From NCBI GenBank assembly GCA_905233445.1, contig CAJOEP010000018.1, positions 1 through 50,391 of the forward strand: a stretch of DNA of 50,391 nucleotides, read 5' to 3'. Origin of the DNA: an uncultured Bacteroidales bacterium. Its GTDB lineage: Bacteria; Bacteroidota; Bacteroidia; Bacteroidales; F082. The position numbers were made by a program, and so were the translations under genes. The notes under the pieces were generated by a model. The model did not search any database, was not told the DNA's origin, and was given only the letters and a program-made list of their open reading frames with translations. Positions 42,208-50,391 of this stretch are shown here, one piece after another (positions within the stretch are counted from its first letter, which is position 1; every line of letters begins with the position of its first letter).

Positions 42208-43170
42208 AAAAGGGTGTTAATAGTTTTGACAGTTGTTTTGTTGGTTTCTTGCAGCAAGCAACCGCAGAGAATTCAATATGAAGGGATTACGCAAGGCTCG
42301 TATTTCTCGATTATTTATTATGATGATGAAGGTCGGGAGTTTGAGCATGAAATTGATTCCATCTTTAAAGAAGTTGACAATTCTGTATCGCTTTGGAATG
42401 AGAATTCTATAATCAGAAAAGTGAATCGCAATGAGGATGTCGTTGTAAATCAGATATTTAGGGATAATTTCGAGTGGGCAAAAAAAGCTTCAGAGTTTTC
42501 GGAGGGCGCTTTTGATGCAACAATAGGACCTTTGGTCTCGGCATGGGGTTTCCATTATAATAGGGAACTCGAGATGACGCCTGAAATGGTCGATTCTATA
42601 AGGCAACTCGTTAATTATCAAAATATTGAGATTGTTGATGACAAAGTTGTTAAGGCTAACCCGAACATGACTCTCGATTTCAATGCAGTGGCGCAAGGTT
42701 ATACAACGGATTTGATTGGTAAATTCTTGGAATCCAAAGGGATTTATAACTATTTGGTCGACGTTGGGGGCGAGATTATGGCGCGAGGCACCAAGCCTAA
42801 CAGTGATTTATGGACCATCGGGATTGAAAAACCTGCCGAAAAATTCGACTCGAAACGCTCAGTGCAAATCAAGATTCAGCTTAAAGACAAAGGCATTGTA
42901 ACTTCAGGAAATTACCGTAAATACATTGAAAAAGACGGAGTGCGCTATTCACACAGCATCGACCCTGAAACAGGATATCCTGTCGAGCGAAACCTCTTGA
43001 GTGCCACTGTCATAGCCGACAATGCTTCGTGGGCTGACTGTCTTGCCACAATTTGCATGATTGTAGGAAAAGAAAAAGCCTCGAAACTACTTGAAAATCA
43101 AGGTGTCGAGGCGTATTTTATTTATGTCGATAATGACGGACGTATTCAATCGGAATGGTTCGGACATTGA
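42205..43170 (+). CDS. apbE: FAD:protein FMN transferase (ApbE), lipoprotein
   Basis: A 321-residue flavin transferase that links FMN covalently to a threonine of target proteins such as NqrB, NqrC and RnfG. The ATG at 42205 starts the lipoprotein signal MKRVLIVLTVVLLVSCSKQP (lipobox LVSC). ApbE landmarks are TQGSYFSIIYYDDEG, DNSVSLWNENSIIRKVN, GAFDATIGPLVSAWGF, LDFNAVAQGYTTDLIGKFL, YLVDVGGEIMARGTKP and the metal/FAD-binding segment HSIDPETGYPVERNLLSATV. It is probably membrane-anchored in the periplasm. It overlaps the convergent NqrM-like gene by 25 bases. The two together point to Na+-NQR maturation, although no nqr structural gene is in the window. Confidence 0.95.
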   Translation: MKRVLIVLTVVLLVSCSKQPQRIQYEGITQGSYFSIIYYDDEGREFEHEIDSIFKEVDNSVSLWNENSIIRKVNRNEDVVVNQIFRDNFEWAKKASEFSEGAFDATIGPLVSAWGFHYNRELEMTPEMVDSIRQLVNYQNIEIVDDKVVKANPNMTLDFNAVAQGYTTDLIGKFLESKGIYNYLVDVGGEIMARGTKPNSDLWTIGIEKPAEKFDSKRSVQIKIQLKDKGIVTSGNYRKYIEKDGVRYSHSIDPETGYPVERNLLSATVIADNASWADCLATICMIVGKEKASKLLENQGVEAYFIYVDNDGRIQSEWFGH

Positions 43171-43328
43171 GTTTCGTCACCACCACAGATGCATTTCGCA
43201 TCCGGATCGAGTGAGTGAGCGCATTTCCGCTCGAACTTGCCGTTTTTCTTCACAAGAGCCTTGATTCCTATCGCGGCAAACGCCAATAGGACGAGAAACA
43301 GCGTAGGAATCAAGAAAGCCCAGTACAT
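43146..43328 (-). CDS. nqrM: Small cysteine-rich membrane protein, NqrM-like
   Basis: A 60-residue protein with one N-terminal membrane helix ([20 protein letters not shown]) and a soluble tail with four cysteines in KCAHSLDPDAKCICGGDETQ and a final C. The spacing, with the CxCGG motif, resembles NqrM (DUF539), which is needed to assemble the iron site of the Na+-translocating NADH:quinone reductase. The ATG at 43328 shares one base with the tyrS stop (TAATG), so translation is coupled to tyrS. The longer reading start at 43337 would be a TTG inside tyrS. Its 3' end overlaps that of apbE on the other strand. Assignment rests on the motif, size and the apbE partner. Confidence 0.75.
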   Translation of the reverse strand: MYWAFLIPTLFLVLLAFAAIGIKALVKKNGKFERKCAHSLDPDAKCICGGDETQCPNHSD

Positions 43329-44623
43329 TATTCGCAAACAACTAAGTAATAGTTCTTCTTGCCTTTCTGTACGAGGATGTATTTGCCGTTGAGGAGGTCA
43401 TCGGTGCCGACGGTCTTCTGCTCGGTCACCTTGTCTTTGTTGACCGACACGCCGTTACCCTGCACCATCTTGCGGGCCTCGCCTTTCGACGGGAACACGC
43501 CTGTCTGCACGAGGAAATCGACGATGCCGACACCTGCGCTTAACGCATCTTTTGAGAAGTTAGCCTGCGGCACGCCGTCGAAGATGCTCAACAATGTAGC
43601 TTCATCGAATTTATGCAATGCCTCAGCTGTACCTTTGCCGAACAAAATCTGCGTGGCTTCTTCAGCCATCTCAAGGTCTTCTTTCGAGTGAACGACCAAT
43701 GTCAGCTCGCGTGCCAGTGTGCGCTGCAACTCGCGGAGATGCGGTTCGGCCTGGTGGCGTGCTATCAAAGCATCGATTTCGTCTTTCTTCAACAAGGTGA
43801 AAATCTTGATGTAACGAGCTGCGTCTTCGTCAGTGCAGTTCATCCAGAACTGATAGAAAGCGTATGGCGAGGTCTTCTCAGGATCGAGCCAGATGTTGCC
43901 TTTTTCGGTCTTGCCGAACTTGCCGCCGTCAGCCTTGGTGATGAGGTTGCATGTCAAGGCGAATGCCTCTTTGTCGGCGCCGAGTTTGCGGCGGATGAGC
44001 TCGGTTCCTGTAGTGATGTTACCCCATTGGTCGGAACCGCCCATCTGCAGCTTACAGTTTTTATGCTCAAACAGATAGAGGAAGTCGTAGCCTTGAACAA
44101 GCTGGTAGCTGAATTCTGTGAACGACATGCCTTCGCCTTCGCCGTTGAAACGTTTCTTCACCGAGTCCTTAGCCATCATGTAGTTGACAGTGATGTGCTT
44201 GCCGATGTCGCGGATGAAATGCAGGAAAGTGTAATCCTTCATCCAGTCGTAGTTGTTGACGAGCTCAGCACGATTCGGAGCATCGCTGTCGAAATCAAGG
44301 AACTTGGCGAGCTGTTTCTTGATGCATGCTTGGTTATGCTGTAACGTCTCGTCATTCAACAAGTTACGCTCAGCTGATTTTCCTGACGGGTCGCCAATCA
44401 TGCCGGTTGCGCCACCGAGCAATGCCAACGGTTTATGTCCTGCAGCCTGAAAATGGCGCAGCATCATGATGCCGCAAAGGTGTCCGATATGTAATGAGTC
44501 GGCGGTCGGGTCGATGCCGAGGTACGCCGTGGTCATTTCTTTCTTCAGTTGTTCTTCTGTGCCTGGTGTCATGTTGTTCAACATGCCGCGCCAGCGCAAT
44601 TCTCCTACGAAATCTTCTTTCAT
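43328..44623 (-). CDS. tyrS: Tyrosyl-tRNA synthetase
   Basis: A 431-residue class I aminoacyl-tRNA synthetase of the bacterial type. The HIGH-type motif is [18 protein letters not shown] near residue 45, with [16 protein letters not shown] just before. The binding pocket shows [19 protein letters not shown] and [14 protein letters not shown]. The KMSKS counterpart is [13 protein letters not shown], a common variant in TyrS. The C-terminal S4-like RNA-binding domain (about 360-431) contains [19 protein letters not shown]. The ATG at 44623 is chosen because the in-frame TTG at 44653 overlaps the -7 element. The NqrM-like gene is coupled to its stop. Confidence 0.97.
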   Translation of the reverse strand: MKEDFVGELRWRGMLNNMTPGTEEQLKKEMTTAYLGIDPTADSLHIGHLCGIMMLRHFQAAGHKPLALLGGATGMIGDPSGKSAERNLLNDETLQHNQACIKKQLAKFLDFDSDAPNRAELVNNYDWMKDYTFLHFIRDIGKHITVNYMMAKDSVKKRFNGEGEGMSFTEFSYQLVQGYDFLYLFEHKNCKLQMGGSDQWGNITTGTELIRRKLGADKEAFALTCNLITKADGGKFGKTEKGNIWLDPEKTSPYAFYQFWMNCTDEDAARYIKIFTLLKKDEIDALIARHQAEPHLRELQRTLARELTLVVHSKEDLEMAEEATQILFGKGTAEALHKFDEATLLSIFDGVPQANFSKDALSAGVGIVDFLVQTGVFPSKGEARKMVQGNGVSVNKDKVTEQKTVGTDDLLNGKYILVQKGKKNYYLVVCE

Positions 44624-44650
44624 CGAATGATTATTGTTTAAATTAGGTTG

Positions 44651-44658
44651 CAAAAATA
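44651..44658 (-). promoter_or_regulatory. -7 element for tyrS
   Basis: On the minus strand this reads TATTTTTG (exact match), 28 bases upstream of the tyrS ATG and just after the stop of the upstream transferase gene. Confidence 0.6.
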
Positions 44659-44661
44659 CGA

Positions 44662-47100
44662 CTATTTTTTTAATGGCAGTCCCTCAACTTTAATTTTTAA
44701 ATTTTTATATTCAAAATCAAAACCGATCTTTGAAAATACATCTATCTTAAAATCAGCATTTCTGACATCATTGCCAGCAAGGAAAAACGTTGTCTTAACT
44801 TTATAGTGCATTGATCCATCATCATTTACTGTTGACAGATTTACAAATTTATAACTTCTGAAGAAATCAACCGTCTGACTTTTGATTCTGAATTCGGTGA
44901 AAACCTTGTCCAAATCAGCGTTGTTTCCATTTTGATAATCAAAATCAACTTCTATATAAATATTCTCAAAATCTTGTTTAAAGCAATAAGGTATCATAAT
45001 GTCGAGATAGTCATTTTCAGCGAATTTTTTTATAATCGGACCATCATTGTTTTCAGAATATAACTCGACCACATCCGGGCTCTTCTTACAGAGGTAATCA
45101 TTCTGTGTGACGAACCAATCGACGTTTTTGTAACGGCGCAGATATTCCGTAAGACTGTCACGAATAGCATTGTCATAAATTTCTTCAATATTCAATGAAT
45201 CGGAGATTTTGAACACGCGGTCGCGATCAAGAAGATAGTTGTCGTGCAGATATTCTATCTCTTCTCTGCTGTTACGCATGAACGCCACCGACTGACGGCT
45301 TCTGAAATCAGCTGTGGTGTCGAGCGAAGTGCCCAGCCAATGACATTCATCGGCAGAGACATAATCGTAATTATTTGACAGATAAGCCGTTACAGTAGGC
45401 GCTATATCATGATGTGTCACCACTGCTTTGAATGTTTTCGGAGTCTTTATAAGCGGTGAATAAACAATCAATGGCACATTGTATTTCAGCAAAGGGCTAG
45501 CGTTGACATACACACGTCCCATTCGGTGGTCGCCAACAATGACAAAGATGGTGTTTTCAAACTCCGGCAAGCTCTTGTAATAGTCGAAAAGCATCCTCAC
45601 GCAGTCGTCCATATAAAGGAAACTTGCGAAGGTCTTTTTGTTGCTCAGTACAGTATTTTTCTCATCAGGACCAAAATTTTTGGCGTTTGCCACCATGTTT
45701 TCAACCTTTTTTGCATAGAGTTCATTGCCTTTAAAACACCACGGCTCATGTGTCGATAAAGTGATGTAAATATCAGTATTTGGACGATTTCGCGCTGTAG
45801 TGTCACGATGAATGATTGCTGCGTTGAACATATCTTTGTCATACATTCCCCAACTATTTTCTTTCTTCATCAATTCTTTCTGTTCCTGGTCAAAATCGGC
45901 TTCCTCAGGTTTCATGATGTATCCCACGCCATTAGCTTTCATATACTCATCCTGACCGTCAAACGAAGCATTGCCGCCGTAATAAAACGAAATCGAATAG
46001 TTATTGAGCGACATCTCCTTAAGCAAAGAATTGTGAGATGGTATGGGTTCCCAAGTGCGAGCGAATCCTTTTGTGCCGTATGGAGCCGACGAAAAGATAT
46101 TAGGGAGCGCTCCAAATGTCCTTTCTGACAAGGCCAAGCAGTTAGGCCAATATAACGACTCTTTTTTCAAGCTGTCTAAGAAAGGGGTAAAAGACAGTTT
46201 TGGACTATTTGATGACAACCTCTGACCCAAGCTTTCGACTATTATAAACACAAAATCAGGAGCTTTGCCGTCGGTAGTCTGATTCATCAAATTGCCAAGC
46301 ACATCGGGGTCGTCAGACTCACGCATAAACGGATAATGAACGTCCAAATACTTGAAATCGTTGAAAAGCCGCTGCATTTCCTTTGCATCTTCAAGCACTT
46401 GCTCGTCATATGAAGTGAAATCTTCGGCCCTGGCAAGATCTTTTCGATATTCATTAAAATCGTTGAGCGTATATGCCATTTGGTTGGCCGCCAAACAATA
46501 ATTCTGATACGACTTATAATGTTTGTCGTTGGTAATCAATGCTTTAAAATCAAAAAAGATTACAAACACAAATGTCACAAGCAAAAAACAGAACGATAAT
46601 TCGTTTGATATTTTGATTTTTCTATTCCAAAAACGCAACAACAGCCAGTAAAGTACCACCAAAACTGCCACGCCAAGCAACGGCAAAAGCGAAAATTTCA
46701 CCGACGAAACAATGATATTGTACATCTCGCCGATGCCGTAAACAAAAAACACACGGTCGAGCGGCAGGTTGACGTTGGAATAATAACCTATCAAACCTCC
46801 GTAAGCCACAACATAAAGTGTGATAAATACAATGGAAAGCACTTTTGCGGTCTTAGGCAGGAAATAATTGATTATCAACAGCGGAAGCAGCATTATCGCA
46901 CTGACTTCCAGCACTACAGCTATGTCAAAATAGACTCCGGAGAGGATAGTTAGAAACGTTGAGCCTTGAACCAAACCTGATGCAAACATCACGATGAAGA
47001 AGCCGATACGAAGGACAAAGGTGAGTGCCAGCCACAACAAGGCATATTTCACCCAGACACCAAGTCCATCCCAAAGTTTATTTATCTCAAAGTGTTTCAT
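44662..47100 (-). CDS. LTA synthase / phosphoglycerol transferase-like sulfatase-fold enzyme
   Basis: An 812-residue inner-membrane protein. About five N-terminal helices (residues ~15-190; [53 protein letters not shown]) precede an extracytoplasmic alkaline-phosphatase-superfamily domain. Metal-site features are [15 protein letters not shown] (Glu ligand), the nucleophile-region threonine in [41 protein letters not shown] and [11 protein letters not shown]. The family transfers phosphoglycerol or phosphoethanolamine onto glycans or lipids. A further ~150-residue C-terminal beta domain ([35 protein letters not shown]) is unusual and may bind glycan. Its ATG overlaps the stop of the GH5-like gene (ATGA). 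The acceptor is unknown. Confidence 0.85.
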   Translation of the reverse strand: MKHFEINKLWDGLGVWVKYALLWLALTFVLRIGFFIVMFASGLVQGSTFLTILSGVYFDIAVVLEVSAIMLLPLLIINYFLPKTAKVLSIVFITLYVVAYGGLIGYYSNVNLPLDRVFFVYGIGEMYNIIVSSVKFSLLPLLGVAVLVVLYWLLLRFWNRKIKISNELSFCFLLVTFVFVIFFDFKALITNDKHYKSYQNYCLAANQMAYTLNDFNEYRKDLARAEDFTSYDEQVLEDAKEMQRLFNDFKYLDVHYPFMRESDDPDVLGNLMNQTTDGKAPDFVFIIVESLGQRLSSNSPKLSFTPFLDSLKKESLYWPNCLALSERTFGALPNIFSSAPYGTKGFARTWEPIPSHNSLLKEMSLNNYSISFYYGGNASFDGQDEYMKANGVGYIMKPEEADFDQEQKELMKKENSWGMYDKDMFNAAIIHRDTTARNRPNTDIYITLSTHEPWCFKGNELYAKKVENMVANAKNFGPDEKNTVLSNKKTFASFLYMDDCVRMLFDYYKSLPEFENTIFVIVGDHRMGRVYVNASPLLKYNVPLIVYSPLIKTPKTFKAVVTHHDIAPTVTAYLSNNYDYVSADECHWLGTSLDTTADFRSRQSVAFMRNSREEIEYLHDNYLLDRDRVFKISDSLNIEEIYDNAIRDSLTEYLRRYKNVDWFVTQNDYLCKKSPDVVELYSENNDGPIIKKFAENDYLDIMIPYCFKQDFENIYIEVDFDYQNGNNADLDKVFTEFRIKSQTVDFFRSYKFVNLSTVNDDGSMHYKVKTTFFLAGNDVRNADFKIDVFSKIGFDFEYKNLKIKVEGLPLKK

Positions 47101-48665
47101 CTTTCTAACTTTTTCAATCTTATTTCACCCATATCGGCAAAAATCACAGCCCTGTCGAACTCGCCTTCCTTAAACTCGAATAACTTGTTTTCATCTTTCA
47201 AAAACGTCTGATACGACACCATGCTTGATTTTATATTCCTGTCGGGAAGTCCAGTAAAATCTCTTATCTCCCCGTTTTTGTCGCGATATTCCAAGTTCAT
47301 GTCAAAACGTTGCGTGTCCTTTCCCGGTGCTGAAATGGCGAAATGCACACATTCGTCGTTGCTGTACAGATTGAAATAACCGTCTTTGTCAGTGCAAGTG
47401 TTTAACCCTGTTCGCCATGTTTTGTTCCACCCTCTCACTGCCGCGCCTTCAATTGGCTTTCCAGTGCCATCATCCACAATACGGCCTCTGACAACTGCAT
47501 TGTGATAGCCGAAATTGTTATAATAATTGACCGGCACAAAAGGCTCTCCTTTTTTCAATGATTTTAATCCCGCAAATGAATACGCGACAGGCTTCAATGT
47601 TCCTTGAATCACATGACCATCTTTGGTCGTCGTGGCTCCTTCGTGATTTAGCACTCCCGAAAACGTGCCTTCATAGTTTATGCCATACGATGTAGGCACA
47701 TCCTGGAACTCCCACCATCCGAAGCCGATTCCACCACAATCAATAACGAACTGGTATGCTTGTTCCGCAAAGAAACGTTGCTGCTCATACGTCACGGAAT
47801 CATTGTCAGAAGGCAGAGACGTCTCGCCTATCATCCACGGTTTTCCTATATATCTGCTCCACCACAACGTCTCATTTGGGATACTCAATGGCGTGTATGT
47901 GTGAAACTCCACAAAATCTATCGGCATCATAGAAGCATCCCAGCTGAATACCTCAATAGGTTCAGCAAAACCTATGGTAACCAAGTGATTGGGTGCAACA
48001 CTTTTCGAATCTTTAACCCATTTCGAAACCAATTGCACCGCATCCGCCTTTTTGCGGTCTCTTACTATATCGAAATAAAGCGGCTCATTCATCAAATCAA
48101 AAGCAAAAACCGCTTTTTCCTTCGACAGACTTTTTATGAGTTTCGTATTAAACTCAGAAAGATCCTCATCCCATGAAGGTTTGAGCAAAAGCATTACCTT
48201 TAGGTTATGAGATGCCGCAATGGACACTATACCCTTTACAGCATCAATTATTTTTTCCGTATCGTTTTTCAAGTAAGCTGGCCCAGCCTGTGTCTTATAA
48301 TAATACCCATTTTCATCAGATGAAATCAAATTGGTGCAAAGTCTCACAGTATTAAATCCAAGTTCCTCAATAAGTTGCATATGACCGGAAAACTGGTCTT
48401 CAGCTTCAGCCTTGGTCGCAGTCTCATAAATTAGAGGATCGTCATAATATTTTGCGGCGCCAAACACCAATTCGCCGTCAAAATTCATCATTTCGACTTT
48501 GTAATTAAGCATCATCGGGAAAAATCTCTCGCCTTTGATTTTGAATACACCATCATCAAGATATACAAAACCGTTTTTTGTGTTTTGATCGCAACTTGCA
48601 GTAAATATTACAACCAAAAACATTATAAAAAAAACGACTGATTTCCTAAATAATACTTTTTTCAT
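47097..48665 (-). CDS. GH5-like (clan A) glycoside hydrolase lipoprotein
   Basis: A 522-residue lipoprotein (signal MKKVLFRKSVVFFIMFLVVI, lipobox TAS-C). Residues ~35-370 form a cellulase-like TIM barrel. FKIKGERFFPMMLNYKVE is the first strand, and IEELGFNTVRLCTNLISS follows. The acid/base glutamate is E194 in DLMNEPLYF, and the nucleophile candidate is E281 in MIGETSLPSD. GIGFGWWEFQDVPTSYGIN follows. Residues ~395-460 are a carboxypeptidase-regulatory-like sandwich (VRGRIVDDGTGKPIEGAAVRG). The membrane anchor and coupling to an LTA-synthase-like transferase suggest it remodels a surface or periplasmic glycan rather than digesting food polysaccharide. Its exact GH family is uncertain. Confidence 0.8.
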   Translation of the reverse strand: MKKVLFRKSVVFFIMFLVVIFTASCDQNTKNGFVYLDDGVFKIKGERFFPMMLNYKVEMMNFDGELVFGAAKYYDDPLIYETATKAEAEDQFSGHMQLIEELGFNTVRLCTNLISSDENGYYYKTQAGPAYLKNDTEKIIDAVKGIVSIAASHNLKVMLLLKPSWDEDLSEFNTKLIKSLSKEKAVFAFDLMNEPLYFDIVRDRKKADAVQLVSKWVKDSKSVAPNHLVTIGFAEPIEVFSWDASMMPIDFVEFHTYTPLSIPNETLWWSRYIGKPWMIGETSLPSDNDSVTYEQQRFFAEQAYQFVIDCGGIGFGWWEFQDVPTSYGINYEGTFSGVLNHEGATTTKDGHVIQGTLKPVAYSFAGLKSLKKGEPFVPVNYYNNFGYHNAVVRGRIVDDGTGKPIEGAAVRGWNKTWRTGLNTCTDKDGYFNLYSNDECVHFAISAPGKDTQRFDMNLEYRDKNGEIRDFTGLPDRNIKSSMVSYQTFLKDENKLFEFKEGEFDRAVIFADMGEIRLKKLER

Positions 48666-48688
48666 TTCATTATTATAACAATATTTTG

Positions 48689-48722
48689 CAAAGATAGTTT
48701 TTTTTTACAGATAAAGGTCAAA
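48689..48722 (-). promoter_or_regulatory. Promoter of the GH5-like/transferase operon
   Basis: On the minus strand, TATCTTTG (48689-48696) is an exact -7 match. TTTG (48719-48722) lies 22 bases upstream as a possible -33. It is divergent from the acyltransferase promoter that begins at 48730. Confidence 0.6.
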
Positions 48723-48729
48723 TTTTTCA

Positions 48730-48737
48730 TATTTTTG
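48730..48737 (+). promoter_or_regulatory. -7 element for the acyltransferase gene
   Basis: TATTTTTG (exact match), ending 19 bases before the ATG at 48757. Confidence 0.58.
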
Positions 48738-48756
48738 TGGTTGAAAATAACAAGAA

Positions 48757-49863
48757 ATGAATAACAAAACGACAGTTTCAGCATTCACAAAAGACCAAAC
48801 GTCAATAATTAAAGGCGTCGGTATTTTACTAATATTATTCCACAATTTTTTCCATTGGATAATGCCTATGGATAGCATGGAAAACGAGTTTCACCTTTCA
48901 TCAAACTATGTTAGGGAGTTTCTCAATTCTTTTGCCGACTCACCTGGAGAATTCATCAACATTTTGTTCAGTTTTTTTGGACATTACGGTGTCGAGATTT
49001 TTATCTTCATAAGCGGTTATGGCCTGGCTAAATCCTTCATGCACAAAGAAAAATCATGGGGACGTTTTATGTGCGACCGACTAAAAAAATTGTATCCGAT
49101 GCTTCTTATCGGTATAGTTTTTTATTTTTTCTCAAGAATATCAATGAATTATGCTTTATTGTCCAACGACGAGCTCAAGAGCATTTTATATAAGCTATTG
49201 TTCATCCACATATTTATTCCTGGTGAGACAATGACGATCAACGGGCCTTGGTGGTTTTTCGGTTTGATAGTTCAACTTTACATTTTCTTCCCTCTGCTCT
49301 ATAAAATGATTTCAAAATATGGTTTCAAAGCCTTTGCAGCAATATCCGCTTTTTCTTACCTGACAATATTCATAGTACTAAATAATGTCACTTTTCATGG
49401 CGGAGTTACCATCATGCAACACTGCATTGGCCATTTTCCAGAGTTTTGCCTTGGCATTTATCTGGGTAAAAAGGAAAAAATCATCTCAAATCTTTGGATT
49501 TTCCTTGCCGCACTGACAGTTTTCATATTAGGAAACTTTTACAATGCGTTTTTCCCATTCACGTTTTTGAGCATAACCTATATTTTCTTATTCATTTTTA
49601 TTAAAATCATCAATCTGAATCCCAAAGTAGGAACCACACGTAAAGTGATGATTTTCATTGGCAATATTTCCATGATGCTTTTTGTCACACATGGAATGTT
49701 CAGATGGCAATTTGTGTGTCTGGCGAAAAACTACAATAATCCTGTGACAACCATAATATTTGCATTACTTTTCTTCATCGAGGCAATAATAATCTCGCTT
49801 GCTGCAAAAGCCATATACGACTGGATTACAGGCATGTTAAATAAAACGAAACCCGAGAGATAA
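48757..49863 (+). CDS. Membrane acyltransferase (OafA/WecH family)
   Basis: A 368-residue polytopic inner-membrane protein of the acyltransferase-3 family, which usually adds acetyl or other acyl groups to cell-surface sugars. It has about ten hydrophobic helices. The N-terminal motif has the family's catalytic histidine in GVGILLILFHNFFHWIMP. The arginine-containing loop is KSWGRFMCDRLKKLYPMLLI. INGPWWFFGLIVQLYIFFPL and FIGNISMMLFVTHGMFRWQF follow. It is divergent from the GH5-like gene and separated from it only by two promoters, so the three genes may serve one surface glycan; the exact acceptor is unknown. Confidence 0.88.
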   Translation: MNNKTTVSAFTKDQTSIIKGVGILLILFHNFFHWIMPMDSMENEFHLSSNYVREFLNSFADSPGEFINILFSFFGHYGVEIFIFISGYGLAKSFMHKEKSWGRFMCDRLKKLYPMLLIGIVFYFFSRISMNYALLSNDELKSILYKLLFIHIFIPGETMTINGPWWFFGLIVQLYIFFPLLYKMISKYGFKAFAAISAFSYLTIFIVLNNVTFHGGVTIMQHCIGHFPEFCLGIYLGKKEKIISNLWIFLAALTVFILGNFYNAFFPFTFLSITYIFLFIFIKIINLNPKVGTTRKVMIFIGNISMMLFVTHGMFRWQFVCLAKNYNNPVTTIIFALLFFIEAIIISLAAKAIYDWITGMLNKTKPER

Positions 49864-49875
49864 TCCCGGGTTCGT
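49846..49875. terminator. Hairpin between convergent acyltransferase and oxidoreductase genes
   Basis: ACGAAACCCG (49846-49855) pairs with CGGGTTCGT (49867-49875), with one bulged A and an eleven-base loop. It overlaps the acyltransferase stop codon (49861-49863). It is well placed as a bidirectional terminator. Confidence 0.6.
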
Positions 49876-49896
49876 TGTTTGAATATTTCGTTACTC

Positions 49897-50391
49897 CTAC
49901 TTGAATGCGTTCTCGCTCAATCCCTTACCTGAGAGTTTGAGGTCTTCCATATAACCCGGAACCGGCTTGCCCAGATATTTGTCAACGTAAATCTTTGCGA
50001 GATACTGTCCGAGCATGAAGCCATGTCCACGCAGACCTGTTAGGATACCGACCTCAGGGTCAACAATGTAACGCGGCTCGGTGTAACGTCCAGCCCAGCA
50101 TGCCAAGAAACTGACCTCGCCAAGGTTCGGAATCCATTCGGCGAAGACTTCAGACACAATCTCCAAGAACTCCTTGCTGTTGTACTTGATGTTCTGACGC
50201 GCCTCGTAAGCGTCGGTGTCAGGGCTGGCGCAGCCGATAATCTGACCTGTGTGTGCCCACTGCTGTCCGTAAACAGCGCTGAAACCTTTATAGTGACGAC
50301 GGTCAATAATCATATCCAACGGACCTCCATTTGGTCCCATCATTGGCAGGCGGCGTGTAATGAACGCCTGGTGCTTGACAGGATACAAACC
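49897..50391 (-). CDS. FAD-dependent oxidoreductase (DAO family), C-terminal part
   Basis: The last 164 codons of a protein that continues past the window edge in frame. The segment fits the substrate and FAD-binding end of D-amino-acid-oxidase/sarcosine-oxidase-like enzymes: a catalytic-domain strand region (AFITRRLPMMGPNG), SKEFLEIVSEVFAEWIPNLG, WAGRYTEPRYIVDPEVG and, near the end, the conserved flavin-proximal glycine stretch GILTGLRGHGFMLGQYLAKI. It ends in a tail ELKLSG-like region (YMEDLKLSGKGLSENAFK). The substrate cannot be determined from this part. Relatives oxidise sarcosine, glycine or D-amino acids. No N-terminal Rossmann motif is visible because it is outside the window. Confidence 0.8.
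   Translation of the reverse strand, partial: GLYPVKHQAFITRRLPMMGPNGGPLDMIIDRRHYKGFSAVYGQQWAHTGQIIGCASPDTDAYEARQNIKYNSKEFLEIVSEVFAEWIPNLGEVSFLACWAGRYTEPRYIVDPEVGILTGLRGHGFMLGQYLAKIYVDKYLGKPVPGYMEDLKLSGKGLSENAFK

Noticed and set aside
43613..44344. 243-residue open frame on the plus strand
   Set aside because: It lies wholly opposite tyrS, whose motifs are intact on the minus strand. The frame is a mirror of tyrS codon bias and shows no motif or promoter.

Overview
The window is a chromosomal stretch of a Bacteroidota bacterium, most likely Bacteroidales. The signs are: promoters of the Bacteroidota TAnnTTTG (-7) type ahead of many genes; a DAHP synthase/chorismate mutase fusion; outer-membrane beta-barrel and TonB-receptor-like proteins; an ExbB/ExbD cluster with two ExbD genes; a GH92 mannosidase; and several parts of the type IX secretion system (T9SS). 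The T9SS parts are GldD, GldE, a DUF5103 'plug'-type protein, and two secreted proteins with C-terminal sorting domains. The gene content is mainly housekeeping. No phage, insertion sequence, CRISPR array or integrase is visible.

Layout. 1-2.1 kb: start of glyA, a polyprenyl synthase gene broken by an internal deletion, a palindromic repeat and a small outer-membrane protein. 2.1-7.8 kb: a leftward operon of a DAHP synthase/chorismate mutase, a receptor-like barrel and an S8 protease with a T9SS domain. 7.9-14.3 kb: asnS, rpoN and a PAP2-like membrane protein; a leftward three-gene envelope operon (SPOR protein, acidic protein, barrel); ruvB. 14.4-25 kb: YitT, a large receptor-like barrel, GH92, an abundant-looking T9SS substrate, a lipoprotein, CorA. 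25-31.3 kb: the leftward ssb-gldE-gldD-(unknown exported protein) operon, and divergently HU, a 29-residue basic protein and RNase G. 31.5-35.5 kb: trpS, hflX, tatD, ansA. 35.7-38.3 kb: tRNA-Ser(GGA) and exbB-(membrane protein)-exbD-exbD. 38.3-44.6 kb: priA, the T9SS plug gene, apbE, an NqrM-like gene and tyrS. 44.7-50.4 kb: a GH5-like lipoprotein coupled to an LTA-synthase-like transferase, a divergent acyltransferase, and the end of an FAD oxidoreductase.

The most unusual feature is a set of ten intergenic arrays with a strict seven-base period. Their units differ from array to array (NAACTGN or its complement, TTAGACN, AGTTTGA, GAGAGTA and others). They sit at, or within a few bases of, the 3' end of a gene or of the tRNA. 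Some run over stop codons and have become the C-terminal codons of proteins (TatD and the acidic protein at 12.1-12.6 kb), and one runs from a stop codon to the next start codon. Several are followed by inverted copies that would fold into long hairpins.

Neighbouring genes are often tightly coupled: five pairs share an ATGA stop/start overlap. Functional links include T9SS components together with T9SS cargo; ApbE with an NqrM-like protein (both used in maturing Na+-NQR); and a possible cell-surface glycan module at the right end. All assignments come from reading translated sequence and motifs; no database search was run.
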